In this document: in pieces, positions 30,060 to 43,229 of the stretch
How the letters are laid out: each line of letters starts with the position of its first letter
How positions within the stretch are numbered: position 1 is the first letter of the stretch
Origin: Sinonovacula constricta
Lineage: Eukaryota; Mollusca; Bivalvia; Cardiida; Solecurtidae
DNA length: 64,000 bases
Assembly (NCBI GenBank): GCA_007844125.1
Contig: CM017564.1
Coordinates: forward strand, 27,071,158-27,135,157
Direction: 5' to 3'
Notes under the pieces: generated by a model
Databases searched by the model: none
Told to the model about the DNA's origin: nothing
What the model saw: only the letters and a program-made list of their open reading frames with translations
Translations under genes and position numbers: made by a program

Positions 30060-30800
30060 ATATGAAACATGAGGGCCATGGTGGCCCTATATCGCTCACC
30101 TGAGTGTAGTAGACATTTAGCACTATGCTTTTTTGACAGATCAAAATTCTTTGAACAATCTTGATACAAGTCCTCACAAAGAAAATACATAAACCAAATA
30201 TCAAAGCTCTAGCTCTTCTTGTTTCTGATTTTCAAAGTTTTTCTACATAGCCATATAGGGAAAATGGCTACACAATTGGTGGTCATGTAATTTGATGAAT
30301 CAAAATGTTTTGAACAATCTTGATGCAGGACCACCTAAAGAAATATCTATACCAAATATCAAGGCTGTAGCTCTTGTAGTTTCTGACAAGAAGATTTTCA
30401 AAGTTTTCCTATATCCATATATGGAACATGGCCACATCCCTGGCAACCATGTTTTTTTTAATCATTTGGACAATCTTGATACAGAGCCACCCAAAGAACA
30501 TGTATACCAAATATCAAGGCTGTAGCTCTTGCAGTTTCTGACATGAAGATTTTCTTAGATTTCCATATATAGCTTTAAATGGAAAATGGTCATGCTCCTG
30601 GTGGCCATGTTTTTTGACGGATCAGAATTCTATGAACAATCTTCATACAGGACCATCCAAGATAAACGTTTACTAAATGTCAAGGCTCTAGCTCTTGTAA
30701 TTTCTGAACAGAAGCTTTTCTTCATTTTCCTATTTAGCCTTATATGGAAAATGGCCACACCACTGGGAGTTAAGTTATTTGAAAGATCAGAATTATTTGA
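30060..30800 (+). mobile_element. Dispersed element (GGGCCATGGTGGCCCT...CTCACCTGA type) with internal repeats
   Basis: Begins GAGGGCCATGGTGGCCCTATA then TCGCTCACCTGA, as does the element at 55675. Its body has four imperfect ~155-170-bp units, each with CAATCTTGATACA, CAAATATCAAGGCTCTAGCTC and AAATGGCCAC. This style is common in bivalve genomes (from general knowledge). The 3' end is degraded. Confidence 0.75.
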
Positions 30801-32610
30801 AGAACTTTTGGTTACCCCTGTCTACTAAAGCTTAATTTGGCCCAGCGGTTTCAGAGGAGATGTCATTTGAGAAATTTTTGACAGATGCATGACGCTTGGC
30901 AACAGATGGTGGACTATCATAATAAAATGATACTAGCCACATTCAACAGCCATTAGACTAGGGAGTGGTGAGTAGAAAATACAATCTTTTTTCATGAGAT
31001 GTGATAAGCGAGCGTTTTATTTTTATTTTAAATCTTCACAAAGATTTACGCAAGTGCCTGGTATAAACCGATAATTTTAAATATATACATACATTTATAT
31101 ATATACATATATATATTTTAAATTATCTTGTATAAACATACATTTTAAATTATCTGTTTATACAAGGAACTTCTGTTAATCTTTGGATAGGTTTTAATAT
31201 GTATATATAAATAAAATGGACCAATCAAAAAACAAACAGGTAAACTAGGCCCTCTCTGACAGTTCAGGTGTAAATCCAACAAACACTGAATTGTAAGATG
31301 CATGACAATAATATCCACAATTTTGAGCAGTTGTGTAGATAGTGCAGTATATTGTTGTAGTATGAGTGGAAATAGTATTCATAAAAATCTTGTAATGAAC
31401 ATGACAGTTTGTGTTTATTCACTTTGATGGGTCTTGAATTTTAGTTCCATTTTACCCACTAAACGAACAAATTCAGAAACTGCAGACTTTATTTTCTTCA
31501 AAAAAAAGTATTTATAAATTATCATTTATACTTTAATACATTCCCAGGCGGAATTTAAATCATGTGCAACAACTGATCAAAAACCCACAATTACAATATC
31601 TCCATTTGTCGAGCTGTCAAATGTTAACAACTGACTATCTTGCAAAAGGATCTTTTTTTATGATTGAATGGATCCCAGAAAACAGTTTTCCAGGCATGAG
31701 CATCAATATGTCAATTGTTAAACAAGTTGCGGTTACTGATAAAATTCCAGCAAATATTATTTAACGTAGAGTACAGCTTTTAAGATATCAATCTAAAATA
31801 TCAATTGAAAGTAATTTTTATATAAAAAAATATTATATTGTCAATATTATACTTGCTAAAGACAAATCTTTTATACGTGAAGTTTTAATTTGTTTCATGA
31901 ACTGGTATGCTGAATATGTATTGTACACAAGAAAGAATGCATACCATGTGTTGGTCTATTTTCTTCCTTGCATGAATAATACAAAGATTTAAAGCTACAT
32001 GTATAAAAATATTTATAAAAATATAAAAGTTTGGTCATAGAAAATGCACAAACTTAATAGGAAACATCAAGTTGATTTACATATCTATTTATATGAAATT
32101 GTGCCCCAGCATCGAGGTATTGGTCAGAGAGCTATTTTCTTTGTTCAGCCAGCCAATCAGGTTCTTGCATTTGCATATGAACAGACCAAGACTCCAACAG
32201 GCAGGCAACTTGGGACTCAAATGTCCTATATCATTAAAGGGAAGTAACTGCATAAACTAATAACTTCTTCAATACAAATCTTGTTATTAGGTTATAAGTT
32301 AAGAATATATGAAAATATAAATTTTATTACTTTAAAAACAAGCCAAAAATATAAATTTGTGTCAGTTATAAACTGTGTCTGTATTAATATTATGAGAGAA
32401 ACCATTTGGAATAAGGTATATACATATATTTGGACATACTTCAAAAGTGAATATAAAATGCTGTAGTAAATCTTCACCATATTTAGAGTAGAAACTAGTA
32501 ATTATGCAGTAATAATGCATGTTAAAATATTGTGTATCAGGGTTGAATAAGTACATTAAATTATGTGTATTATAAAAAAAGTGATATACTTTTTCTTAAT
32601 TATCAAAACT

Positions 32611-32665
32611 TTTATTATATAATATGCTTGTTTTTTGCTACATCGCACCGGCACAATTATTTATT
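32611..32665 (-). promoter_or_regulatory. Candidate IPMK poly(A) signals
   Basis: AATAAA occurs on the minus strand at 32660-32665 and 32611-32616, the first such hexamers after the IPMK stop at 33111, about 450-500 bases downstream. In this AT-rich DNA they could be chance. Confidence 0.3.
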
Positions 32666-33110
32666 ACATAATAAGTTTCAAGATAACAAACTTAGTTTCT
32701 CAGTGTTATTATATAAACAGAAACCACATTGTGGTCTTGTCTTCTTACATATAGCTTTTTTTTACTGCTTATTTATCTGGTATCTGTAATTTTTAAAATG
32801 TGCATCTTACTACGAAATTAGAAATAACATCATAATAAAAAATAATAATGTTGATAATATATACATAAAAAGATTGAATAAATTCATGGACAACATCCAA
32901 TGACATTATATGACTTTGTAGACCCATGAAAGACAACAATTATAGTCAAATCATGTGTGATAGTCAGACAAAAACGTATATGAACTAGAACAAAATATTT
33001 CATGGAATGAAATTATCTAAATCATAAGAATCACAGCAAGGCTTGGCCAACAAAAGGGAGACAAAAGACCAGGCTTTGGATGGTAAGGGTTGTCTCCCCT
33101 AGGGTCAACA

Positions 33111-33727
33111 CTATGAGTCCATTGCCAGCAGTTTTTCCATGTACATGATGAGGTTTTGCAGCCCGTACAAATAGTTATCATCCTGTTCTTCCACAGAAAA
33201 CACATGCGTAAAATCAATCATCCGAACTTCTGTGAGAGCCGAATCCTGCGTGCTGACCGATGAGACACCAGATGTCGTTTGTGTATCCACCGATATACTG
33301 CTACAAGAGGCAGTGAGCGAGGCATTATCTGTCCGTCCGCTTGAGATGCCGGACTCCATTTCGGATGAGATTGTGTCTGAGGAGGCATCAGGAGAAATGG
33401 GTTGAGGGTCTGCAGTATCTCTACCTAGTGCTGAGTTAGGTGGATGGTTTGAGTTCGAAAAGAGGAGATGTCTATGATCAGTGTTAATGTACGATCCATC
33501 TGTTGTCATCATTTCACTGTGGGTATCCCCACTACCAAATGGGGCACAATCAGTCACAGAGTCAAAGTCCTGCTGGTCCCCCTCGTACACCATCAACAAG
33601 GAGCTGGCGTAAAAGGAGAATTTGCGCTGCGTTTTAAACCACGTTTCAATCTGATACAGCTTGGTTAACAAGTCACGAATGGCATCTTTCCGCAGTCCAT
33701 GCTTTATGCTGAAGTAAGTTCCTAGGC
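33111..33727 (-). CDS. IPMK: IPMK last coding exon
   Basis: 617 bp with acceptor TTTTACAG and stop TAG at 33111-33113. It encodes GLGTYFSIKHGLRKDAIRDL, FSFYASSLLMVYEG, a long acidic Ser/Thr-rich linker, and VRMIDFTHVFSVEEQ with the C-terminal helix ending EKLLAMDS. The linker has SSD, SSE and SxxS clusters that could be phosphorylated (inference). Confidence 0.95.
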
Positions 33728-36700
33728 CTGTAAAAGAACATGCATAAGATATATTGACGAAATGTTTTCTTTTCTTGAATGCAAATTATTTTTTGGAAGT
33801 ATAATCTTTTACCCAAGAAAGACAGGTTCATGAATAATCATACTGTTGTTTTTTGTGTGCAGCCAGGTCTTATGTGTAAGAATTGTCATAGGCCTGTTTC
33901 AAAAAATGATTGAGATTATATGGAAAAAAAATTAAAGATATCTGTATCCATTAAAAATTGATTATCGAATAGGAATCAGAAAAATTCATTAGTTAGTTAG
34001 CAAGTGTACTTTAAAACCCAAAAGACCAACCTTTCTTCAATACTTCGTCCTCTCCAAGTTTTCTGCAGAAGAACTTGTCATAGAACTTCATCTTATCTTC
34101 TACTGGGTCGTATGTCTGAAGTAAAACAAAGTTAAACATACAAATATTGCGAATCAATGAAACAACACTTGCCGTATTAAATAATAGTGACATTTATGCA
34201 AGCAAGAACGCTGATATTACATTTTATGCATCTTTGGTCACATCAATTTCATTAACTCTTTGCTTGTGAATGCCTAATTATTTATGTATATGTATATGGC
34301 GTAGATCCAGTTCAGCCAGGCTTGTTGGGAGCCATTGGATCAAGACCTACATGTTTTTGCTGCTCCATAAAAAGCAATACATCCTGTGAGCTCTGCATAT
34401 TTTTATTTTTTTTAAATTATCTTATAATTAATAGGGATTATAATAAAAAAAGCAGGTTATGGCAACAAATGGTACATATTTCTATATGCATTTAGAATTA
34501 AAACATTGAACATAAAGATATCATACAACCTAGACTGAACACAGCCTAGAGTGCATAAAATATTACTTTGTGCTTACATGATTATACAAATTAAACATGA
34601 GAAACATAAAAAAAACATCCATTATACAAATTAAACCTGTGAAACATAAAAAAACATCCATTATACAAATTAAACCTGTGAAACATAAAAAAACATCCAT
34701 TATACAAATTAAACCTGTGAAACATAAAAAAACATCCATTATACAAATTAAACCTGTGAAACATAAAAAAAAAAATCATTATAAAAATTAAACCTGTGAA
34801 ACATAAAAGAACATCAATTATAAAAATAAAACCTGTGAAACATAAAAAAACATCAATTATAAAAATTAAACCTGTGAAACATAAAAAAAACATCAATTTC
34901 TCGGTATTGAATAATGCTTTGCATTGATTGATCATTCAAGGTCAATTTGGCATAAATATTTTACTATTTCCATTAAAGCTGCAAATATAACCTAAACCTA
35001 AAACATTTATGGTTTAATATCCATGAATCATTTTACAGTATCCACATAAATAAAGCTTAATAACACTGCCAGTATTTACTGAATGATTCTGAAATGATAA
35101 ATCAGATTCACAACATTTCAACACTGCATGCTTCATTGGTAATTTTGAGCAACCGTCTGAATGATTAATCACATCAGAATCATCCTCTATCCATTGTTAC
35201 ATAGATTCTGGTATACTCACAATGTCAGCCAATTATTTTTGGCTGGTTATAAAAGTGGAAATCAATGAAGCAAAAGCAAAAATTGAAATACCATTAAATT
35301 CTAAATTTTCCCAAAAGGTTAAAAAAAAAAAAAAAAAAGTTTTAATAATATTTCATATCAGTGTTAATGCTGGTATCCGGCTGTTTGTGTTCATTAAATA
35401 TGCGTAAACCAGGATTGGGGGAACTTGGGTATACTTCCTGCAAAAAGTCAAACCTAAGTCTAACAAAAGACAATTTTGAACACTGTCTAAATTGTAAACA
35501 AGTAGAACTTGTGAAATAAATCAATGTACATAAAAATTATAAATAAGCATGATTAATTTCTGCTAAAAATAGACATCTTTGTCAAAGCAGATTACCCAAA
35601 TGATTATATAAAGTTATGAGTCACATGGTTTTCTTAGTTTAGAAATAGCTAACTCTGCAGCGTGACTTCGATAAGAAATACCTATATGTAATGAAGAAAG
35701 ATGTGCTATGCTTCCCTTTTCATATAGATGAAGGACATCAATAATCAGCATTGTGGGATGATCTTTTTCAGGCAACAATAATTTATTTGGTTTAAAGTGA
35801 AAAATCTGGTCCAAACTGTCGGATACCACCATTGAGTGTATTGTGGTGATGTAAATATCACAACATCTTACCAATTGTGGTCGAGGGACAAGGATTGGTC
35901 GTGCATGAATTGTAGAAGAACAAAACACACTTTTGTTGACATTTCAAAATGGGGATGCCACATATAATTTCATTAAGGCTTGCACGTGCACCACTATACA
36001 TTGTTCTACTACAGAGTACAAAAGATCTATGATATTACGTAAAGTTGGAAATCGTTAATACATTATTTAGTTCTTTAAAAGTGAAAAATCTGGCCCAAAC
36101 TGTCTGATACCACCTTTAATCTAAATAAATAACTTGAATGGTTACACTGAATAAGGATAAAAATAAATCCAAACTAAGTTTGTTCTAGTAAAGAAAACCA
36201 GTCTGTATTTCCATTGTACCCAAGATGTGGTTCAAGCCCACAACCTGCTGCCCTGGACACCAGTCCTCCGCCAACTGAGCTTTCTGAGCAAACAGCTCTA
36301 GGCAAAACATATTCACTTTTGTGTACATTTATTGAATTCATCAATCTGACCAGTAAACTGCTTTGTAATGACAGGCAGATTGCAAAGACAGATGGATAAT
36401 CAGAAACAATTGATTAATGACAAGAAATAATAATCCTAATAAGCCAATTAAAAATAATATCCACCCCCACAAATTCATAAATAGAAGTGCAAATTCTGTA
36501 GAAATATTGGCATATCAAAGATGTACTGGATTTTCATAATTGATTAGAATTACCGTAAATCCCCATAGCCCAGCATACAGAGAAAGAATTTCTGGTGATG
36601 TTTGTCCCTTTCAGGTCTAATTTGTTGCTTAGGACAAAAAGATCTGCATAAACAATTGTTTCCATATTTACCTAAATATCTTAAATTTAAGTAAAATCTT

Positions 36701-39700
36701 TTAAATTGCATTTAAACATTCTCGCTTTTCACTTGTTTTTTGTGGGTTTTTTTTGTTTTTTTAATTTTAGGATTCATGAGTCTATTACTAAATTTGATTA
36801 CTCTGAAAAACCTCAATAATCATGTTTGATATTGCCTTATATTATGCCACCTTTTAACACTGTTTGATCTCAAATACATCATATAACATCTAGTTCCTGA
36901 AACTCCATATGCTTCTGCTCCTTCCTCTTTAACTCTGTTTTAACCTCAAATGCATCACAAGAATATATTTCTCTATCATGTAAACTTACCCCTAGCTGTC
37001 TAAGCCATTCTTATTAAGGATTATACAAAAAGTGTAGATCTAGATCAGGCAACCATCGACTTAGACTTACATGATCAGGATCTACACTATTTGTTGTGTA
37101 GTTTTAACAGACATCTCCTGAAGCCTCTGCCGAAAAACAATTAAGTATAAGAATAGATTATTTATTATACTTTGTAGCAGGTTAGTACTCCCTGATTCTG
37201 AATATTTGTCTCGGTTCATATACAGGTAACCACAGAAATCTCTCCTCAGAAATCTCTGAGTGCTAAACTGTATCGACGTTGAGGAATCAATGTTGACATG
37301 ACAATAACACTCAACAGGGTGTCCTAATGCAAATGGGATATTGTGAATAAGGCACCATGGTCCACAGACAGATCACTGCACAAATCTATAAACCATTACC
37401 ATACTTCATTGTAAATATCATACACAATGATATCTGCTAACAATTGTAAACAGGTAAATAAACATTTTGCTACTAGAGTCTGCAGCAAATAGTTCAGATC
37501 CTGATAGCTCACTATATAGAATGGCTGTTCTGGATATGAATTTCTTTTGCCTAAATTTGATAAATTAATATTTAGCAACCTTACAGTAAAGCTACATATA
37601 AAGTCTTTTGAGTCACCATATAGAGAATTATTAGCCAGACCCGATCTCTTTCTTTAGCACACAACCAATGAAGTACATCTAACATGACATTTTTTTTTTC
37701 AATATTTGTTGCTTCAACAAGGTAGCCATTTTATTCAATATTTGTTGCTTTAACAAGGTAGCCATTGATTTTTCAATATTCTATAAGAAAGAAAATTGCA
37801 CTCCAAACAGCTGCTGCTTCATTAAAGATAATGAGCAACCTGCTTTAGTGAATGTAAAGGTTGAATAACTGGTGACAAAAGATTATGGCTGATGATATAT
37901 AACTAATTTTTTCAATATATATCAATAGCCAACTATTGTCAAGTTCATCATAAGGATATACATGTAAATTACTTGCAGTAAAACCGCTTAAAATCATATT
38001 GTCAAATAATTTAACATGGATTTTTTCTTTGTCATACCAGAATATTAGAACAATACTAAATAAGTGAATACATACTGAATTAAATATTTGTAGTTGTCAT
38101 ACAATTATGAAAAATAAGAAAACAACATAACAGACCTTTATTGTACATTAAATTACTAACAATATGATTCCAAACTCAAATACACCTGAGCAAGTTGAAC
38201 TGAAATCCAAACTTTGTAACTTCATTGTACCTATCCTTTCTTGGTGACCAAAGAAAGTACATACTGAATAAAATATTTGGAGTGGTCATATAACTATGCA
38301 AACTAAGAAACACCATAACAGACCTTTATTGTAAATTGTATTAATGACAATGTGATTCCAAACTCAAATACACATGAGCAAAGAGAACTGGAATCCAGAC
38401 TTTGCAACTTCAGTGTACCTAATCTGGCTTGGTGACCAAGGAAGGTATGAAGTATGGATCCAGACCACTGGGTTTCCTGTGTGCCTATGTGATCAGAATC
38501 AGTGCTTTTTAATGTCAAGTCTCTAGCAGTATATATATTAACAAATTAATAATAACATGCATATATTGTTTACAGGTCTAGCAGAATCAAGGAAGAAACA
38601 TATTTATTTTTTTAACTTTTGTTCACCTGTTGTGTGCACTTGGTTCTAACCAGATATAAGTCTTGGGTCTTTGATCAACCAATAATTAGCTGGACATAGC
38701 CAATATGACCATGACCGTGTCAGTGGGATGTAACAAAAAACAAACTTTTGTTTAACTCACCTGCATGCCTGTAAACTGGAAGCCGAACTTCTCAACATAT
38801 GGAAACTTGGTCATCTCCCGGGCAATCTTGGCAGGTCCTGCCTCGGGGTCGTAAGTCTTCTTGCCCATCTTGATATCAACAACACATGGCTTTCGGAACT
38901 TGGACACAAGATTCTCAAGCTTCAGGTAGGTCACTGGAATAGAGACGGGATGAACTCAATGTTACTCTTAGGCCAGTATTGACCAACTATTCTTAAGTAA
39001 GAATTGCTCAAGTCAAAGATTTCAGTCTACACAGTATGTTGACATTTGAACTTTTCTACATCGAACTTAAAATCAAATTTAAACTTCATTGATTTGAGTA
39101 AAGTAAAGACTTGGGCTTAAGAATGATCAGTGAATATGGGCCTTAGCCAGTTATGTTTATTGGGTTTATTGTCCCACCAACAATATTTCAGTTATCTGGA
39201 GACGGTGTTCACATGAAGCAGATATAGTGCTGCCTTCACTGTGTATGGCATGCCGTGAACACCAGGCATGATACCGGTGTCACCCTGTCACATTATCTTG
39301 ACACCTGGCCAACCAGTCGTGGAACTACCCTTACATTTGGTTGAGCATTAGCAAGGGAGCTATACCACTACCATTTTAAACGACTTTGGTATGATCGAAC
39401 CCGGGGCCTCCAGTACCTGGAGCCGATGTTCTACCAATTGTGCTACCAGGTCCGGTCCTTAGCCAGTTAGCTTAACCAGTTTTAAACAAATAGTGTAGAG
39501 TCAGTCCAGTCCCTGTTAGAACCTGCTTGATTAGGATCTACACTATTTGCGCCTAAGATTCAACATGTATGTCTAATTGCCACTAAAGAAAATAAATGGC
39601 AACCAACATGGGTTATTAGTACATAAAAGCTATATAAAGAAGTCAGTTAAAGAAAATGTTATATGTCACTGGAATTAAAAATGGAAAATCCAACATCCAT

Positions 39701-42700
39701 TGATAAAGGCCAACTTATGTATACGTCTTGTAATTTTACCAATTCAAGATATGTTTTGTCAATCTGTCTAACTCAATGCTATAATTAGAAATTGCTGTGA
39801 AAGTTGGTATATTTTTTATTTAAATGAAGTTTGTCAGGCAAGTCTATAATGTGTTGGTTTTTCAAAAAAAAAAAAATTACCTAATTGTATTTTAAGAACT
39901 TGACAGGTATGATGAAATTTACTTTTGTGAAACCATTTAATTTAAAATCAATTAAGACCTGGTAAAAAAAAAGTGCACACTAAAAATTGAAAGCAATTTG
40001 AAACCAACTTAACCTGGCTCTTATCTCAAGTCAATCTAGATATTGTCAAGTGAAATGACACGGAGTTGATTGAATCAAGGCGGTAATGACCAGTCTATTA
40101 TTGACTTCAGAAGGGCCATTAAATGTTACAGGTAATCAATTAAAGATTAACCCAAGAAAAAGCAATTAATGGGAACCATTAAAATTATGAGCATGTAAAA
40201 TAGAATCAGACTGCCTGTGACAGAAAATATCACCATCTGTGAGAGAACAATACATTATGTGATGAAATAGTGATAGTCTGTCTGAAATTCAACAGAGTCA
40301 GTCTGTCTGAAATACAACTGAGCCAGTCTGTGATACAACAGAGCCAGTCTGTCTGTAGCAGAACAGAACCAGTCTATCTGTAGCAGAACAGAGCCAGTCT
40401 GTCTATAGAAGAACAGAGTCAGTCTGTCTATGATACAACAGAGCCAGTCTGTCTGTAGCAGAACAGAACCAGTCTATCTGTAGCAGAACAGAGCCAGTCT
40501 GTCTATGATACAACAGAGCCAGTCTGTCTATAGAAGAACAGAGTCAGTCTGTCTATGATACAACAGAGCCTGTCAGTCTGTAGCAGAACTGAGCCAGTCT
40601 GTCTGTGATACAACAGAACCAGTCTGTCTGTAGCAGAACAGAGCCAGTCTGTATGTAGCAGAACAGAGCCAGTCTGTCTATAGAAGAACAGAGTCAGTCT
40701 GTCTATGATACAACAGAGCCAGTCTGTCTGTAGCAGAACAGAGTCTGTCTGTCTGTTGCAGAACAGAGCCAGTCTGTCTGTTGCAGAACAGAGTCAGTCT
40801 GTCTATGATACAACAGAGCCAGTCTGTCTGTAGCAGAACAGGGCCAGTCTGTAGCAGAACAGATCCCATCTGTGATACAACAGAGCCAGTCTGTCTATGA
40901 AACAACAGAGCCAGTCCATCTATGATACAACAGAGCAAGCCTATCTATAATACAAATGACTCAGTCTATCTAAGATACAACAGAGTCTGCGATACAAAAG
41001 AACAGAGCCAGTCTGTAATACAACAGAGCCAGTCTGTGATACAACAGTGCTAGTCTAAGATACAACAGAGCCAGTCTGCGATACAAAGAACAGAGCCAGT
41101 CTGCAATACAACAGAGCCAGTCTGTGATACAACAGTGCCAGTCTATGATACAACAGAGCCAGTCTATCAATGATACAGCAGAGCTAGTCTGTCTGTAGCA
41201 AGCAGAGCCAGTCTATGATACAACAGAGCAAGTCTGTCTGTAGCTGAACATAGCCAGTCTGTATGTAAAAGAACAGAGCCAGTCTGTCTGCTGCAGAACA
41301 GAGTCAGTCTGTATGTAAAAGAACAGAGCCAGTCTAGACTTGAAAGGTTGTAGCTAGATGGGTTGTCTATCAGAGCCAGGTCTCTATGGGGGACTTGACA
41401 GCCAGTCTGTCTATAATACAACAAAGCCAGTCTGTGATACAACAGAGCCAGTTTGTCTATAAGAAAACATAGCCAGTCTGTCTATAGGAGAACAGAGCCA
41501 GTCTGTCTATAGGAGAACAGAGCCAGACTGTCTAAAGAAGAATAGAGCCAGTCCGTCTGTAGCAGAACAGAGCCAGTCTGTACGTGATACACTATGATAC
41601 AACAGAGCCAGTCTGTGATACAATAGAGCCAGTCTATGTATGATACAACAGAGCCAGTCTGTGATACAATAGAGCAAATCTATCTATGATACAACAGAGC
41701 CAGTCTGTGATACAACAGAGCCAGTCTATCTATGATACAACAAAGCCAGTCTGTGATACAATAGCACCAGTCTGTGATACAATAGAGCCAGTCTAGCTAT
41801 TATACAACAGAGCCAGTCTGTGGTATAAGAGAGCCAGTCTGTGATACAATAGAGCCAGTCCATCTATGATACAACAGAGCCGGTCTGTGATATAACAGAG
41901 CCAGTCTGTGATATAACAGAGCCAGCCTATCTGTGACACAAAAGAGCCAGTCTAAGATACAACAGAGCCAGTCTGTGACACAACAGAGCCAGTCTGTGAT
42001 ACAACAGAGCCAGTCTGTAATACAACAGAACCAGTCTGTGATATAACAGAGCCAGTCTGTGATATAACAGAGCCAGTCTGTGATACAATAGAGCCAGTCT
42101 GTGATATAACAGAGCCGGCCTATCTGTGACACAATAGAGCCAGTCTGTGATATAACAGAGCCAGTCTGTGATACAACAGAGCCAGTCTGTGATACAACAG
42201 AGCCTGTCTATGATACAACAGAGCCAGTCTGTGATACAACAGAGCCAGTCTGTGATACAACAGAGCCCGTCTATGATACAACAGAGCCAGTCTGTGATAC
42301 AACAGAGCCAGTCTGTGATACAACAGAGCCCGTCTGTGATATAAGAGAGCCAGTTAACTTGAATGGTACCAATCTCTATGGGATAACCAATACAGTATTG
42401 TTTAAGAGGGACAAAACTAAAATACCTTTACTTTACGTTTAATAAAAATGTAAAAATATCAACAACAACAAAAAAATGCAATTTGGCCAAAAGAGAGCAA
42501 CTTTACTGAAAAAAAAGGTATGCTTTGTATATTTATAGAGCCTGCTGAAAAGGTCAATTAAAATGTAAGACTCCAGACTTAAATTTCACCTCATTAATTA
42601 ACCTCACATTGTTAAATGTTTCATCCTGAGTGTCTCTAATTAACAAGCCATCAATTAAAGATGTACTTTCCAAGAAAACTCTAAAAATAAACATTCTGCC

Positions 42701-43191
42701 TTTCATGTATAATACCTGTAGATATTTAACACCTGTTACATGTAAGTTAAATAAAGTGACACATGTGGCTGACACTTTCAATTTAATCTGGCACATTTTC
42801 ATTACTTTGCTCTGTATTCCTAGAAAAAAAAATCAAAGAAAAAAAAGGTCACACTTTCGTTTAAATATCAGACTTTGGTTTATATTGAATTGAATATCTT
42901 TAATTGTTTAGAGTGGTTTAAAACAAATAGAAGTCTGTATTGCAATTTGTCTTAGCAAAGAAAAAAAAGTGCACATGTTTTATAATGTCAACGTGATGAT
43001 GATGATAATGATGTATTAGTATTTTGTATTTGAGGTTTTATTGCACACCAACACTTGATAGGTCATACGGCGCCGAATACATTGAAGTTTAACTACAATA
43101 GAATATAATCAGGTTAAGATGATGATTACGATGATATTAATAATGATGATGATGATAATGATGGTATTGATGATGATGATATGATGATTAA

Positions 43192-43229
<38 letters not shown>

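Larger units (their letters stand above)
28233..33110. other. Noncoding region with the presumed IPMK 3' UTR
   Basis: No exon with family similarity was found. It contains repeats listed separately, a short AT-rich hairpin (CTTGTATAAACA...TGTTTATACAAG, 31128-31168), and at its high-coordinate end the likely 3' UTR of IPMK. Open frames at 28542, 31564 and 32565 look like chance. Confidence 0.6.

Noticed and set aside
31564..31764. 66-codon plus-strand open frame
   Set aside because: No recognisable family, AT-rich flanks and no clear splice or promoter context; treated as chance.
40678..42323. LALLYHR repeat proteins on the minus strand
   Set aside because: By-product of the 21-bp minisatellite; no start context or family similarity.
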